Assembly: GCA_022925895.1 (NCBI GenBank)
Contig: JAKSYS010000450.1
Span: 1 to 51,736, forward strand
Reading direction: 5' to 3'
From: Fragilaria crotonensis
Lineage: Eukaryota > Bacillariophyta > Fragilariophyceae > Fragilariales > Fragilariaceae
DNA: 51,736 bases
Every line of letters starts with the position of its first letter. Position 1 is the stretch's first letter. Below are positions 49,833-51,736 of the stretch, piece by piece. A program made the position numbers and the translations under genes. Below the pieces are notes generated by a model. The model saw nothing but the letters and a program-made list of their open reading frames with translations, had not been told where the DNA came from and made no database searches.

Positions 49833-51462
49833 GAAGCAAGGTCGAAGTGGACAACCGTCAACAACCTTGAGCAATGGTTTGATGACGTCAAGGCTGACTT
49901 AATCAATTCTGGCCTTGTGATTGACCGCGAGGTCAGAGATGAAGAAGGGGTGTTGATGTCGGAAGTTGACTTTCGCTCCGACGATGTTCGACGGCGAATT
50001 ATAAACATGGACGAGACCCATCATGATCTGTCTATCACTGGCGATAAGGGCGGGTCAAGAGCGCTTGTGTATTCAAATCCAAAGCGTCAGCGGGGATTCA
50101 AGAAGACTGTCAAGGCTGGAAGACATGTAACTGGAGTGTATGCCACCAACGCTGCCGGCGAAGCTCTTCCTCCGCTCTACATTTTTTGACTCGGGTGCCA
50201 AGATTGAATCGAACTTCCGTGTCAAACTGAGCTGGCTTAACGGCCTTCCAACAATCTCTGGTCGGTTTGGTTGCCCTAGTACAATCGAGCAGTCAAGTTA
50301 CTATTCGGTTCGAGCAAGAGGATCTATGGACGACTCCCTCTTCAATGATTACATTGAACGTGTTGTGCTCCCGCTCTATCCAAACATTTCGAAAGAGGCG
50401 AGGTTTGATGCAAACGGTAAGCTCCTTTGTGGCCCTGTAATTTTAAAGGTTGATTCTGGTCCAGGGCGAATTGTTGCAAACCTTGACAGCATCTCAAAGC
50501 GTGCCGCATTCAGAGAGCTTGGTCTATTGATACTCATGGGTCTTCCGAACGCCACCAGCGTCAACCAGGAGATGGACGCCCTCTATGGAGCGTTCAAGTC
50601 CGCAACATATGCTCGAGGTGAAGTTATTCTGACGGAGCGCATGCGACTGAGGGGTCTTGAGAGGTCAGCTGCTGCTGCGGCAGCCACAAACGACACGACT
50701 GGCACTGATGCTGCTGCTGCTCCTAAGCTGACGCCCTTTTCAATGGGCTTTGAAGACTTGTCAACTGTTGTCGATGGCAACAGCACCGACGACGTCTCCA
50801 TGAAGCCGTTTACGAGGACCTTCACACGAGAGAAGATTCTCCGATCATGGTCGAAGGTTGGATTTTGCCCGTTCACCAGAAACTGCGTTCAGGGCAAGAA
50901 GGTTCGGCATGAATTGGGTCAAGCTTCGCAGGACAAGGCTCTTGAAGATCTTCATGAATCCTATACTGGCGTTGTCAGCAGAGCTGATCAGGAAGGTCTG
51001 AACGCTGGAATTTTTGATGGAAGGATCCCAGTGGCAAAGTGCGTCAACCGTGAACCAGTTGAAAATGATCAAGTCAAGAAGCTTGTGGAAACAAAGGGCT
51101 CATTCTCTGCAGGTGGACTCTGGAGTATCTGCGGCACAAGGATCGGGAACGCAAGCGTCGTCTTGAGAGCGCAGACTGAACAACTTGCCATCGAAGCAGA
51201 CAAGGCTGCATCGACGTCGCAAAGCAAGTTGCAGAGGCGTGCAAAGCTACTGTTAACTGCGCGACAAGCTCTTCTAAAACATGAGAATGCTCCCGCTTCG
51301 ATGACTGACAAAGACTGGATTGACATCGTTAGATGGGTGTTACCTGAGTCAAATGCAGATGGCCTCTTGAAAGATCTACGGAAAAAGGATGTCATCATCC
51401 AAAAACTTATGTCACTTGATCGCGATTGGAAAACGTACATTCCAACTGTTGACGAAGTTTAA
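49833..51462 (+). pseudogene. pogo-like transposase, C-terminal part with DDE catalytic domain
   Basis: Continues the frame cut at 33683. EARSKWTTVNNLEQWFDDVK precedes NMDETHHD (first Asp, 50010-50012), ILKVDSGPGRI (second Asp, 50452-50454) and NATSVNQEMDALYGAFK (third Asp, 50575-50577). These match the DDE_1 superfamily (compare N-x-T-S-x-x-Q-x-x-D in Tigger and jerky). A stop at 50187-50189 follows a run of six T. With one T fewer, the frame continues LYIFDSGAKIESNF to the end at 51462. The C-terminal 250 residues are charged and helical. The break may be a real mutation or a sequencing error. Confidence 0.83.
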
Positions 51463-51613
51463 ATATGCAATCCTATAGACTTTTATGTTAAGAAGTTGTT
51501 CAAAGCATTTGGATTCAATTACAACAGCTTTTATGTTGCCATTTGCCTTGCATGATGTGACCTGAATTGTTTTCAAAACACCGATGGCCAAAATAACACG
51601 AGAAAAGCACGGG

Positions 51614-51630
51614 CGTGCCACTACTGTGCT
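51614..51630 (+). repeat. Right terminal inverted repeat of the pogo-like element
   Basis: CGTGCCACTACTGTGCT, exact complement of 32357-32373, followed by TA. Confidence 0.9.
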
Positions 51631-51736
51631 TAAAAAATTACGGAGCTCGGTCATTCGACTAAGCGTAAGTCCACCAGTATCCATTCTCCTCCAACCTACT
51701 TTCAACAGAAGGTGTACCGTCTATTCTGCATCGTAT

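Larger units (their letters stand above)
32357..51630 (+). mobile_element. pogo-like (Tc1/mariner superfamily) DNA transposon, interrupted
   Basis: Perfect 17-bp terminal inverted repeats AGCACAGTAGTGGCACG (32357-32373) and complement (51614-51630) lie between TA dinucleotides (32355-32356, 51631-51632), the duplication expected for this superfamily. They enclose a transposase gene on the plus strand. The element was about 3.1 kb before a 16.1-kb CACTA-like element inserted into its transposase exon at 33683/33684. A partial copy of the end motif (AGTAGTGGCACAG) repeats at about 32389-32402. Confidence 0.9.

Overview
The window is eukaryotic nuclear DNA made almost entirely of nested transposable elements. 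A microalga, most probably a diatom, is the best guess. That rests on the mix of LINEs with an RNase H domain, CACTA/Plavaka-like, pogo-like and PIF/Harbinger transposases and an LTR element primed by the tRNA-Met anticodon arm, plus one short GT-AG intron and a glycosyltransferase gene. This is a judgement from pattern only. I see no bacterial operons, rRNA, tRNA or CRISPR. The only gene that looks intact and host-encoded is a FUT8/GT23-like glycosyltransferase at 29072-30400 (+).

Layout. 1-9283 (+) is a full-length LINE (copy A) whose first bases match the 5' end of a second full-length LINE. 9.3-14.2 kb is decayed DNA with a broken PIF/Harbinger transposase and its partner ORF, a pair of long-hairpin repeats and a short LINE scrap. 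14259-17194 (+) is 5'-truncated LINE B with a 15-bp target-site duplication (TSD). 17.3-18.5 kb holds an array of 16-bp palindromes. 18488-21308 (+) is 5'-truncated LINE C with a 16-bp TSD. 22425-27581 (+) is the 3' end of LINE E (15-bp TSD), itself split by a 4.3-kb LTR retrotransposon (23004-27288, 5-bp TSD, two 457-bp LTRs differing at one position that I found). 28136-28813 is a MITE lying just upstream of the glycosyltransferase.

32357-51630 is a pogo-like (Tc1/mariner superfamily) element with 17-bp terminal inverted repeats (TIRs) and a TA duplication. Its transposase ORF is interrupted by a 16.1-kb CACTA/Plavaka-like element (33684-49830). That element contains a 1.33-kb non-autonomous relative (36209-37542) and a full-length LINE on the minus strand (copy D, 38624-47561, 23-bp TSD). 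Removing the layers in order restores the frame at the CACTA junction in the pogo transposase, and likewise at the LTR junction in LINE E.

The LINEs form two families (I: A, B, E; II: C, D) with one plan: ORF1a, ORF1b (globular part plus coiled coil) and ORF2 (AP-endonuclease, reverse transcriptase with FVDD, RNase H, a C-x2-C-x8-H-x3-C zinc motif and a C-terminal PCNA-binding-like peptide). In copy D the three ORFs overlap by 13-14 nt. Family I copies end in a short hairpin, a conserved 16-mer and a run of T on the coding strand instead of poly(A). Every LINE copy seen carries frameshifts or truncation, so none looks autonomous as read here.
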